Source: a bacterium (GTDB lineage Bacteria; Ratteibacteria; UBA8468; B48-G9; DTJG01). From it: a DNA stretch of 59,100 nt. A program made the translations under genes and the position numbers. The stretch lies in contig JAJYYV010000008.1 of assembly GCA_021800535.1 (NCBI GenBank), positions 1-59,100 of the forward strand, given 5' to 3'. Every line of letters begins with the position of its first letter. Positions within the stretch are counted from its first letter, which is position 1. The notes below the pieces were generated by a model. The model saw only the letters and a program-made list of their open reading frames with translations. It searched no databases and was not told the DNA's origin. Positions 1 through 9,693 of this stretch are shown here, piece by piece.

Positions 1-358
1 CAAGGAAGGGCGAGTAGTAGAATCTTTCTTTCAAGAAAAATCTCGTAGGGAGTATATTAGGTGCTCGTACCGTACACCGACACAGGTAGACTGGGAGAAT
101 ATCCTAAGGCGCGCGAGTGAGCCCTTGCTAAGGAACTCGGCAAATTAACCCCGTAACTTCGGAATAAGGGGTGCCCAAGTAGGATTAGGTGTATAACCAA
201 AGTCTGAAAGGGTCGCAGTGAAATGTGCACCGCGACTGTTTATCAAAAACACAGGACTCTGAAAACTCATAAGAGGATATATAGGGTCTGACAAGTGCCC
301 GGTGCCGGAAGGTTAAGGGGAGATGTTATTTGTCGCAAGACAGAGAAGCATTGAACCT

Positions 359-1121
<763 letters not shown>

Positions 1122-1400
1122 AAGTTCCGACCCGCACGAATCTTGTAACGATGGTGCAGCTGTCTCAGCAAGGAGCTCGGTGAAAATGTGATACCCGTGA
1201 AGACTCGGGTTATCTGCGGTAAGACGAAAAGACCCCGGAACCTTTACTATACCTTGTCATTGGATTTTAAAACATCATGTGTAGAATAGGTGGGAGGCTA
1301 TGAAACTTCGGCGTAAGCCGGAGCGGAGCCGTCAGTGAAATACCACTCTTGATATTTTGAGGTTCTAACCCCTTTCTGTAATCCAGAAGAGGGACAGTGG

Positions 1401-2406
<1,006 letters not shown>

Positions 2407-2427
2407 GCTGGTTGGCAATCAGCCATC

Positions 2428-2462
<35 letters not shown>

Positions 2463-2511
2463 TGACAAGTCGAGCAGGGACGAAAGTCGGGCTTAGTGAT
2501 CCGGTGGTCCC

Positions 2512-2569
<58 letters not shown>

Positions 2570-2595
2570 GGTTCGAGAGTTCATATCGACGACCC

Positions 2596-2640
<45 letters not shown>

Positions 2641-2711
2641 AGGTCCCAAGGGTTGGTCTGTTCGCCCATTAAAGCGGTACGTGAGCTGGGTTCAGAACGT
2701 CGTGAGACAGT

Positions 2712-3390
2712 AGAAAGACCTTGCTGTCTATAAATTTGGCTATATGCTGGAAACTCCGTGTATCATCCACTACTTGACATAAAAGTTAATTTAATAGAGA
2801 TATAATATCTCTATGTTAAGTAAAAAAGTGAGATGTGCGGACAATCAGCAGGCAATCAGTAATAAAATATCTGATGAATATTTGCAGGTTTTGTTGATGG
2901 AGAAGGATGTTTTTATGTGGGATTTAGCAAAAGAAAAGATTTACCTCTTGGCTGGCAAATTATTACAGAATTTCATTTGAGTCAAAATCCTGGAGGTAAA
3001 AATATTTTGGAGGGTTTTAGTAAGAAATTAAAGAAAAATTACTCCCATTTTTTAAAAAACATCCTTTACGTTCCTAAAGAAAAGCAATTCAATTCAGAAT
3101 ATTTAAAAATGTTATTAGTCTTATAGAAAAAGAAAAACATTTAACGTTTAATGGTTTTAAACAAATTGTTAATTTAGTATTTCAGATTTCTTTAAACACT
3201 AATAAAAAATATTCAAAAGAATTTATTATTACTGAAGCCTCAGAGACTATACGCCAAATTCCGATAAAAAATCGGAAAAGATATAGTCCGAACTCATAGG
3301 CGACTATGAGATTCTGATAGAAATATCAGAACGCCTCAACAAATTAAATTGAGGTTAGTAATCCTTTAGATGGATGAAAGTAACAGAATG
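2712..3390 (+). other. Group I intron 3, inserted after E. coli-equivalent about U2604 of 23S rRNA
   Basis: The 5' exon ends GACAGT (2711) and the intron guide GCTGTC (2723-2728) is fully complementary apart from the u.G splice-site pair. The intron ends in G (3390) and the exon resumes TCGGTCTCTATCTGCCG. Core elements: P (TATATGCTGGAAA, 2741-2753), Q (ACAATCAGCAGG, 2841-2852), R (CAGAGACTATACGCC, about 3241-3255) and S (AAGATATAGTCCGAAC, about 3278-3293). P and Q are close to those of intron 2, so the two introns look related. The decayed endonuclease gene lies between Q and R, not after S as in intron 2. Confidence 0.93.
2862..3237 (+). pseudogene. Decayed LAGLIDADG homing endonuclease gene inside intron 3
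   Basis: Three reading frames must be joined to recover an I-CreI-like protein. SDEYL (about 2868-2884) continues as AGFVDGEGCFYVGFSKRKD only after a one-base shift at about 2885, consistent with loss of one G. That frame runs to ILEGFSKKLK, then shifts again near 3035-3050 to KLLPFFKKHPLRS, with probable loss of the middle segment. The last part is interrupted by TAA at about 3079 before RKAIQFRIFKNVISLIEKEKH and FNGFKQIVNLVF. There is no good in-frame start codon. The endonuclease is almost certainly non-functional, while the ribozyme core around it is intact. Confidence 0.87.
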
Positions 3391-3741
3391 TCGGTCTCTA
3401 TCTGCCGTGGACGCAGGAAATTTGAAGGGGATCTGCCCGTAGTACGAGAGGACCCGGGTGGACAAACCTCTGGTGTACCAGCTGTTCTACCAAGAGCAAA
3501 CGCTGGGTAGCTATGTTTGGACAAGATAAGCGCTGAAAGCATCTAAGTGCGAAACTTACCCCAAGATAAGATTTCCCCTCTCTATTTATGTAGAGATTGA
3601 AGACTCCAGGTAGACTACCTGGTTGATAGGCCTCGTGTGTAAGACCCGTAAGGGTTTAAGCTGAGAGGTACTAATAAGTCGACCGGCTTGACTACAAATT
3701 TTTTATAAAGTAGATATAATTAAAGTTCAATAAATAAAAAA

Positions 3742-3774
3742 GGGGCAGAACTTAAGTTCTGCCCCTTTTTTTTT
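3742..3774. terminator. Bidirectional rho-independent terminator between the rRNA operon and rnpB
   Basis: A perfect 12-bp inverted repeat without an obvious extra loop, GGGGCAGAACTT/AAGTTCTGCCCC (3742-3765), is followed by T(9) on the plus strand. It is preceded by an A-rich run that gives a T-tract on the minus strand. It lies 46 nt after the 23S end and 10 nt after the rnpB 3' end, so it can stop both convergent transcripts. Confidence 0.9.
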
Positions 3775-4117
3775 ATCTGAGGTAATTCATAAGCCGGATT
3801 CTGTTCAAATAGTCATTCATCTAGGCATACAGTTGCCTGTATGCTCAAGCAACTTACCCGAATCCATTGGGCAGGGACCGGATTCTGCTTGGTTTTTCTC
3901 CGAATAGGGTTTGTCTTTGCTCATAGATATTGCTATCTAAGCGGTGAGCTCTTACCTCGCCATTTCACTCTTTCACAGATTTTTTATCTGTGTGATGTGA
4001 TTTCTGTGACACTTTCCAGACTTTACAGTCTACTTCTGTTAAAAGTTATTCTCCCTGCAGGAGTCCGGACTTTCCTCTCTGAAGAATTTTCAGAGCGACT
4101 ATCCGATTACTCCAGAT
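3775..4117 (-). ncRNA. rnpB: RNase P RNA (M1 RNA, bacterial type A)
   Basis: Read on the minus strand, the sequence contains the hallmark 5' block GAGGAAAGTCCGGACTCC (about 4062-4083), the conserved core GGCGAGGTAAGAGCTCACCG (about 3943-3965) and the 3' block ACAGAATCCGGCTTATGAA. The first and last 13 nt are complementary (P1 helix, 4105-4117 with 3775-3787), which sets both ends; length is about 343 nt. The RNA is the catalytic subunit that removes 5' leaders from tRNA precursors. The stop codon of the upstream RNase HI-like gene lies inside the first 19 nt, so the two are probably co-transcribed and separated by processing. The bidirectional terminator follows directly. Confidence 0.95.
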
Positions 4118-4506
4118 AAGAAAGAGTTTGCCATTTTATGGGCTTCTTCATTTTGACTATCTGGTATATGAGATATTGTGTATTCTTCAAATAAAGATAA
4201 TAAATTTTTTGTAATAAGATTAAATTTTTTCAGAGTTTCTTCTTTTACTTTATATTCCCCCTTGATTTGTTTTACCAGAAGGAGGCTGTCTGTGTAAACA
4301 GATATTTTTTTAATGTTTTTTTTAAGGATACTTATAAGTCCAAATATTAATCCGCAATATTCAGCAATATTATTTGTTCCTTTGCCTATATATGCTCCGG
4401 ATTTTTCAATTAAATTATGATTTTCATCATACAGAACAAATCCATATGCACAGTCTCCTGGATTGGGTTTGCTTGAACCATCTAAATATATGGATATGGA
4501 TTTCAT
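4099..4506 (-). CDS. RNase HI-like protein (RVT_3 type), upstream of rnpB
   Basis: This 135-residue protein has the RNase H fold signature: Asp9 in YLDGSSKPNPGD, Glu49 in NNIAEYCGL and Asp73 in VYTDS are the first three catalytic acids. The position of the fourth, normally Asp in an ADxLA-like motif, is His123 in EEAHKMA. RNase HI cleaves the RNA strand of RNA:DNA hybrids; with the Asp-to-His change, activity may be reduced or metal use altered. It lies 3 nt after the zinc-ribbon gene, and its last 19 nt overlap the 5' end of rnpB. A zinc-ribbon / RNase H / rnpB neighbourhood also occurs in other bacteria, suggesting a shared role in nucleic-acid metabolism. Confidence 0.87.
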   Translation of the reverse strand: MKSISIYLDGSSKPNPGDCAYGFVLYDENHNLIEKSGAYIGKGTNNIAEYCGLIFGLISILKKNIKKISVYTDSLLLVKQIKGEYKVKEETLKKFNLITKNLLSLFEEYTISHIPDSQNEEAHKMANSFLSGVIG

Positions 4507-4509
4507 TTT

Positions 4510-5226
4510 TTATTCTATATATAGAATTCTTCCGCAATTTTCACACTGAATCAGTTCATTTCTTTTTCTTATTTTTTCAATCATATATCTTGCCATATAT
4601 ACATTACATCCAGTACAAACATTTCCATTATTTTCTGTTAAAACCTTTGCAATAGCAATACCATCTTTTTTATTTTTTCTTATTTCTTCATAGACTGAAA
4701 AAATTTTAGAATTAACATTCTTTACTATATCTTCTCTTGTTTTGTTATATTCTTTCAGTATTTTATTGAGTTCTGCAATTTTTTTAATCATCTCTTTTTC
4801 TTTTATTTCAATATTTTTTTTCTCAGATTCTATTTCTTCAGAAAAAATTTTTCCTTGTTCTGTAATCTTTTCATCACTTTCCATAAGATTTAAGATAGAA
4901 TCTTCTATAGCAGAGGCCTTTTTTTTAAAATTTTCTATTTCATCAAGGAAAGCGGTATACTCTTTATTTGTTTTTACTTCATTTTGTTTTTTTTGTAGAG
5001 AAGCAATTTGGTCTTCTATGGCTTTTAATTCTGTTTCCTGCTGTCTTCTTTCTACTTTTATCCCTGTATGAATTTTTTCTTTTTCTTTTTTTTCTTTTTC
5101 TTTTTTTTCAAAAACACTTTTAAAATTTTGAAATTCTTCAGGTAAAAATACAATTTGTTGGGTTATATCCATTATTTTGATATCAACATTTTGAATCTCC
5201 ACTAATTTTTTTATTTCTTCATCCAT
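4510..5226 (-). CDS. Coiled-coil protein with C-terminal zinc ribbon (C4-type)
   Basis: The protein has 238 residues. Residues about 30-185 are very rich in Glu, Lys and Ile/Leu heptads and should form a long antiparallel coiled coil. The C-terminus holds a C4 zinc ribbon with Cys204, Cys207, Cys228 and Cys231 (VCTGC and QCENCG). This matches the conserved zinc-ribbon family thought to bind nucleic acid (COG1579-like). It is the first gene of the three-gene unit running into RNase HI and rnpB, and it is transcribed divergently from ispG. The exact function is not known. The low-complexity code creates long antisense open frames that are not genes. Confidence 0.85.
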   Translation of the reverse strand: MDEEIKKLVEIQNVDIKIMDITQQIVFLPEEFQNFKSVFEKKEKEKKEKEKIHTGIKVERRQQETELKAIEDQIASLQKKQNEVKTNKEYTAFLDEIENFKKKASAIEDSILNLMESDEKITEQGKIFSEEIESEKKNIEIKEKEMIKKIAELNKILKEYNKTREDIVKNVNSKIFSVYEEIRKNKKDGIAIAKVLTENNGNVCTGCNVYMARYMIEKIRKRNELIQCENCGRILYIE

Positions 5227-5345
5227 AATTTTAAATATTACAATTTTTTAAAATATTCGTCAAAAAAATATAAATTGCGACTTATAATTTTATTTGCCTG
5301 GGGAGATTAATATTTTCCCTTTATTTTATGGTAAAATAATATAAA

Positions 5346-6404
5346 ATGATAAAACGAAGAAAAACAAGAAAAATAAAAGTGGGCAGTATTTATATCGGGG
5401 CAGATGCACCAATTTCAGTTCAATCTATGACAAAAATTCCTACATCCTTGCAACAACCTCTTATAAAACAGGTTTCTTCTTTAATAAAAAAAGGAGCTGA
5501 AATTATTCGTATAGCAATTTTAGATAAAGAAGATATAAAAACAATTCCAATTTTAAAGAAAAAATTTTCTATTCCATTAGTTGCTGATATTCATTTTGAT
5601 TATAGATTGGCATTCTATTCTATTGAAGCTGGTATAGATAAAGTTCGTGTAAATCCGGGGAATATAAAAAGAAACAATTTAAAAGAAATTTTAAACATGG
5701 CAAAAGAGAGAAAAATTCCTATAAGATTGGGTTTTAATTCAGGGTCAATACCATTAAAAAATGACCTTTTGGGGGACCTTGTGAGTTTTGCTGCTGATAT
5801 AATACATTTTTGTGAAGATAATAATTATTTTGATTTAATTATTTCTTTAAAAACTCCTTTTGTTTATGCAACAGTGGAAGCCTACAGAAATATTTCAAAA
5901 ATATGTAATTATCCGTTTCATCTTGGCATTACAGAGGCCGGTAGCGGTTATATTGCTGTTTCAAAGAGTGTTATGGGTATAGGATTGCTTTTAAATGAAG
6001 GAATAGGAGATACTATCCGTGTATCTCTTACAGAAAAACCTGAGGAAGAGGTGGAGTGGACAAAATCTATTTTGCAATCTCTTGAATTGAGAAAATTTGA
6101 ACCTGAGATTATTTCATGTCCTACATGTGGAAGATGTGAAGTTCCTCTGTATAATATATCTAAAAAATTTAGAAATAAAATTATTTTGTTTTCCAAAAGA
6201 TATCCGTCAATAAACAATCTTAAAATTGCACTTATGGGTTGTAGTGTAAATGGTCCTGGAGAAGCAAAACAGGCTGATATAGGAATCGCAGGAGGTAAAA
6301 AGAAATTTATTCTTTTTGAAAAAGGATTGGTTATAGGTACATATAATTCTGAAAATATAGAAAAAGAATTTTTTAAAAGACTGGAGAAATATGGAAAAAA
6401 TTAG
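5346..6404 (+). CDS. ispG: 4-hydroxy-3-methylbut-2-en-1-yl diphosphate synthase (IspG/GcpE)
   Basis: IspG is the [4Fe-4S] enzyme that converts MEcPP to HMBPP, the penultimate step of the MEP isoprenoid pathway. The 352-residue protein shows an N-terminal TIM barrel (PISVQSMTK, VADIHFDYRLA, KVRVNPGN) and a C-terminal Fe-S domain with Cys258/Cys261/Cys264 (CPTCGRC), Cys299 in MGCSVNGPGE and Glu306. Only three of the Cys can be cluster ligands together with Glu306, as in the family. The length is typical of the short bacterial form. A TAAAAT box ends 8 nt before the ATG with no ribosome-binding site visible, so the message may be leaderless. IspH, the next enzyme, lies at 30130-31011. Confidence 0.97.
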   Translation: MIKRRKTRKIKVGSIYIGADAPISVQSMTKIPTSLQQPLIKQVSSLIKKGAEIIRIAILDKEDIKTIPILKKKFSIPLVADIHFDYRLAFYSIEAGIDKVRVNPGNIKRNNLKEILNMAKERKIPIRLGFNSGSIPLKNDLLGDLVSFAADIIHFCEDNNYFDLIISLKTPFVYATVEAYRNISKICNYPFHLGITEAGSGYIAVSKSVMGIGLLLNEGIGDTIRVSLTEKPEEEVEWTKSILQSLELRKFEPEIISCPTCGRCEVPLYNISKKFRNKIILFSKRYPSINNLKIALMGCSVNGPGEAKQADIGIAGGKKKFILFEKGLVIGTYNSENIEKEFFKRLEKYGKN

Positions 6405-7203
6405 AAACCCGGTAGTTGATGGGTATTTTTATCCGGCAGATAAACCATCTCTTTTAAAAATGCTAAAAGAATATATAAAACCTTTTAAAGAAAAACACCA
6501 GGCTATTTCAGTTATTTGTCCTCATGCAGGCTACATTTACTCAGGAAGAATTGCAGGCAGTATTTATGGAAGAATAGAAATTCCGGATAATGTGATTATA
6601 TTAGGTCCAAATCATCATGGTTTTGGAGAGCCTTTTGCAGTCATGGAAGAAGGGGTATGGAAAACACCATTAGGAGATGTTGAGATAAATAAAATACTTG
6701 CCGGAAAAATTATTGAAAACAGTAAATATTTACAGACGGATACTCTTGCTCATAACCAGGAACATTCCCTGGAAGTGCAGGTTCCTTTTCTTCAATATAT
6801 AAAAAGTAATATAAAGATTGTTCCTATTGTTTTATCCGGGGCATTAGATTCTGTTGCCTGGGATGAAATAGGTAATGCAATTTCTCAAGGGATAAAAGAC
6901 TATAATGAAAAAGTACTGATAGTTGCCAGTTCAGATTTTACACACTATGAAACCCAACAAACAGCTGAAGAAAATGATAAATATGCAATGGAGGCGATAA
7001 TATCTTTAAATGAGGACCTTTTCATTGAGAGAATTGCAGAAAAAGATATTTCAATTTGTGGATATGGTTCTATTATAACAGCAATAATCGCATCAAAAAA
7101 TCTTGGGGCTAAAAACGTAGAAATTATTGATTATAAAACAAGCGGGGATATTACTGGCGATTACCAGCAGGTTGTTGGATATGCAGGTATAATAATCAGA
7201 TGA
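6391..7203 (+). CDS. MEMO1 / AmmeMemoRadiSam system protein B family protein
   Basis: The 270-residue protein is a Memo-like member of the LigB-type dioxygenase fold. The metal-site residues of Memo have equivalents here: His45 in CPHAGYIYSG, His75/His76 in LGPNHHG, Asp182 and His185 in SSDFTHY, and Cys223 in ICGYG. Human MEMO1 binds reduced iron or copper; the bacterial role is unknown. In many genomes it forms the AmmeMemoRadiSam set with an AMMECR1 protein and a radical SAM protein, but neither partner is next to it here. The start overlaps the end of ispG by 14 nt and the end overlaps the permease by 4 nt, so the three are probably translationally coupled. Confidence 0.9.
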   Translation: MEKIRNPVVDGYFYPADKPSLLKMLKEYIKPFKEKHQAISVICPHAGYIYSGRIAGSIYGRIEIPDNVIILGPNHHGFGEPFAVMEEGVWKTPLGDVEINKILAGKIIENSKYLQTDTLAHNQEHSLEVQVPFLQYIKSNIKIVPIVLSGALDSVAWDEIGNAISQGIKDYNEKVLIVASSDFTHYETQQTAEENDKYAMEAIISLNEDLFIERIAEKDISICGYGSIITAIIASKNLGAKNVEIIDYKTSGDITGDYQQVVGYAGIIIR

Positions 7204-8771
7204 AAAGGTCTCTTAATCTTTTACAGCTTACATTTGCTTCAACCAGTGCCATTATTGGTTCAGGCTGGCTACTTGGAATAGCATTAAGTGCAAAATATGC
7301 AGGTCCTTCTTCAATTTTTGCCTGGTTTATAAGCGGATTTGCCATAATTCTTCTTTCTCTGGTATACAGTGAAATTGGAAGTATGTTTCCTTTAACAGGA
7401 GGGGTTGCAAGATATCCTAAATATACACATGGCGCTTTTTTGGGATTTATAACAAGCTGGATACTTATTATTGCCGGAGCTGCTGTTAGTTGTATTGAAA
7501 CAGAAGCTACGGTTCAGTATCTTAATTCATATATCCATACACTTTTTATTAATAAATCTCTTACCCATGAAGGCTTAATATTTGCTTTTTTTATCCTGTT
7601 GATTTTCTTTTTGCTGAATTTGTTTGGAGCAAAAATATTTACAAAAGCTAATAATTTTCTTACATATTTTAAAATTTTGATTCCGGTAATAACAGCAATA
7701 TTACTTATTTATATTTCTATTAAAAACGGAAGTATTAAGAATATCACAACCTATAATCTTATTCCTTATGGATACGATGGAATAATGAAAAGTATATCTT
7801 TGGGCGGGATAATGTTTTCTTATTTAGGGTTTAGGCAGGCTATAGAATTATCAGGGGAGGCAAGAAATCCGGGCAGGGATGTTCCTATAGCCACAATATT
7901 ATCCGTAGCTATTGGCGTTATAATATATACATTACTTGCATTCAGTTTTATCATATCTGTTCCAGATGTACAAAATAATAACTGGGGCAATATATTTTAT
8001 ACTTCTTCTTTTGTAAGTTTATTTCAATTTTATAAACTCCCTATGTTTGCTCTGTTAATTATTATTGGGGCAATAATATCCCCTTTTGCAACAGGGCTTG
8101 TTTATTTAGGAACAACAACAAGAGTTACCTTTGCTATGGCAAAAATGAAGTTTTTACCAAAAAGATTTTATTCAAACCTGAATAAATATGGAATTCCTTA
8201 TATATCTCTTATTTTTACATTTTTTATATCAGTATTATACCTGCTTCCATTTCCAAGCTGGCAGTCTCTTGTTGGAATAATAACATCAGGTATTGTTTTT
8301 ACATATATTTTAGGCCCTATTGCCCTTATAGTATTTAGAAAATTAGAACCTGATAAAAAAAGACCATTTTTTTTGCCGTATGCCAATATTATTTCCCTGA
8401 CGGCTTTTATCATTGGAACTCTCATAATATATTGGACCAATTTTAAAGTTTTAGAAAAATTGGCTATGGGGATATTTGCAGGAATTTTAATTTTTGTTTT
8501 TACTAATTTTTACCAAATCAAACATAAATTTAAAGAAACAGTTATACCTGGTCTCTGGTTTATATTTTATATGCTAACTATTCTTTGTATATCCTTTTTG
8601 GGAAGTTCAAATTTTGGAGGAACAAATATAATAAAATCTCCTTATGACTTGGTGGTAGTTGTTATAATTGCAATTTTATTTTTCTTTATAGCAATTAAAA
8701 CTCCAATAAAAAAAGAGGAAATGAAGATGATAATAGAAGAAGAGTTTATTGGTGAAGAATTAGAAATATAA
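7200..8771 (+). CDS. APC-superfamily amino acid permease
   Basis: The 523-residue polytopic membrane protein opens with the APC signature LTFASTSAIIGSGWLLG (TM1, residues about 8-25, with the unwound Gly-rich stretch that binds the substrate amino group). It continues with about 12 hydrophobic segments. The SGEARNPGRDVPIA loop after TM6 is characteristic of amino acid/polyamine permeases that work as proton symporters or exchangers. The substrate cannot be told from the sequence. The ATG overlaps the stop of the Memo-like gene (ATGA). The cytosolic tail is acidic (EEEFIGEELEI). Confidence 0.9.
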   Translation: MKRSLNLLQLTFASTSAIIGSGWLLGIALSAKYAGPSSIFAWFISGFAIILLSLVYSEIGSMFPLTGGVARYPKYTHGAFLGFITSWILIIAGAAVSCIETEATVQYLNSYIHTLFINKSLTHEGLIFAFFILLIFFLLNLFGAKIFTKANNFLTYFKILIPVITAILLIYISIKNGSIKNITTYNLIPYGYDGIMKSISLGGIMFSYLGFRQAIELSGEARNPGRDVPIATILSVAIGVIIYTLLAFSFIISVPDVQNNNWGNIFYTSSFVSLFQFYKLPMFALLIIIGAIISPFATGLVYLGTTTRVTFAMAKMKFLPKRFYSNLNKYGIPYISLIFTFFISVLYLLPFPSWQSLVGIITSGIVFTYILGPIALIVFRKLEPDKKRPFFLPYANIISLTAFIIGTLIIYWTNFKVLEKLAMGIFAGILIFVFTNFYQIKHKFKETVIPGLWFIFYMLTILCISFLGSSNFGGTNIIKSPYDLVVVVIIAILFFFIAIKTPIKKEEMKMIIEEEFIGEELEI

Positions 8772-8791
8772 TATATGCCCAGACTATATGG

Positions 8792-8797
8792 TATAAT
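8792..8797 (+). promoter_or_regulatory. TATAAT -10 element, possible leaderless start
   Basis: A perfect TATAAT ends 8 nt before the ATG at 8806, leaving no room for a ribosome-binding site, so a leaderless message is possible. No convincing -35 element is seen at the expected distance. Confidence 0.5.
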
Positions 8798-8805
8798 ATA
8801 TAGTT

Positions 8806-9693
8806 ATGACTGGAATAGATTTATTCAATGTCTCAAAACAAAGTTCAGTATATGTAACATGTTTATTGTCATATTTATTGGGCATAGTTCATGGGATTAC
8901 TCCTGATGAACATACCTGGCCAATTACATTTAGCTATTCTATCGGAAGTTATTCAGCAAAAAAAGGTTTTATAATCGGGCTTGTTTTTTCTCTGGCTTTT
9001 ACTCTGCAAAGGGCAATAGCAAGTCAGCTTGCATATTTTTCTCTGATAAAATTTTTATCAGCGCCTTCTGCTGACTATATTGTTTACATGATAGTTGGTA
9101 TTGCTATGGCTCTTGGTGGAATATATGTGTTTAGATTTAATGATATTTTTCATATACATTTTGACAGAATAGATAGAATTCACCACAAGGAGGTTTGTGA
9201 AGGAATAGAATGTAGTCCGCATAAAACATCAGTGAGGATGGCTCTTTTCCATGGTTTTATTGCAGGCTGGGGTTTTGGAGCTTTTGCCCTGATTTTATAT
9301 ACAGTGCTGTCTCCTTCTATGCCAAATGCTTATATGGGTTGGATTCCCGGCTTTCTTTTTGGTCTGGGGACAACAACAGTTCAAATTTTTGCAGGGGCAT
9401 CTTTTGGATGGTTAAGTAAAAATCTTAAACTTCCTGCAGAAATAACCCGGAGGATTTCCAATCTTACAGCCGGTAGAACACTGTTTTATGGAGGATTATT
9501 ATTTTTTATAGCAGGAATTATCGGCCTTATTTTTCCCAAGATAATGAGTTTTAATATAATAACCACTATACATGTACATAATTTACATAATCTTGGAATA
9601 GGATTTTTTCTTGTAATATTTGTTGTTTTATTTATAGGTTTATTTACTCTTATAAGAGAAACAATCAGGTATCATAATATCCTAAGAAAATAA
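8806..9693 (+). CDS. NicO/UreH-like polytopic membrane protein, possible divalent metal transporter
   Basis: The 295-residue protein has six to seven predicted membrane segments. The first contains LGIVHGITPDEHTWPI (near residue 25), like the G-x-x-H-[AG]-x-x-P-[DG]-H motif of the NicO/RcnA/UreH nickel-cobalt transport family, though with DEH instead of DH. A His-rich loop (HIHFDRIDRIHHKEVCEGIEC, residues about 112-132) and a second His-Gly motif, ALFHGFIAGWG, support metal handling. These are sequence impressions; the assignment is moderate. The gene directly abuts cysS, whose ATG follows the stop, so the two may be co-transcribed. A TauE/SafE-like exporter is an alternative. Confidence 0.6.
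   Translation: MTGIDLFNVSKQSSVYVTCLLSYLLGIVHGITPDEHTWPITFSYSIGSYSAKKGFIIGLVFSLAFTLQRAIASQLAYFSLIKFLSAPSADYIVYMIVGIAMALGGIYVFRFNDIFHIHFDRIDRIHHKEVCEGIECSPHKTSVRMALFHGFIAGWGFGAFALILYTVLSPSMPNAYMGWIPGFLFGLGTTTVQIFAGASFGWLSKNLKLPAEITRRISNLTAGRTLFYGGLLFFIAGIIGLIFPKIMSFNIITTIHVHNLHNLGIGFFLVIFVVLFIGLFTLIRETIRYHNILRK

Noticed and set aside
2917-3126. Intact 69-residue gene in intron 3
   Set aside because: It is only the middle part of a broken LAGLIDADG endonuclease, with frame shifts on both sides.
3841-4119. 92-residue open frame on the plus strand
   Set aside because: It lies antisense to rnpB, whose structure explains the sequence.
4742-5071. 109-residue Ser/Phe-rich frame on the plus strand
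   Set aside because: It is antisense to the coiled-coil protein; low complexity creates a long open frame.
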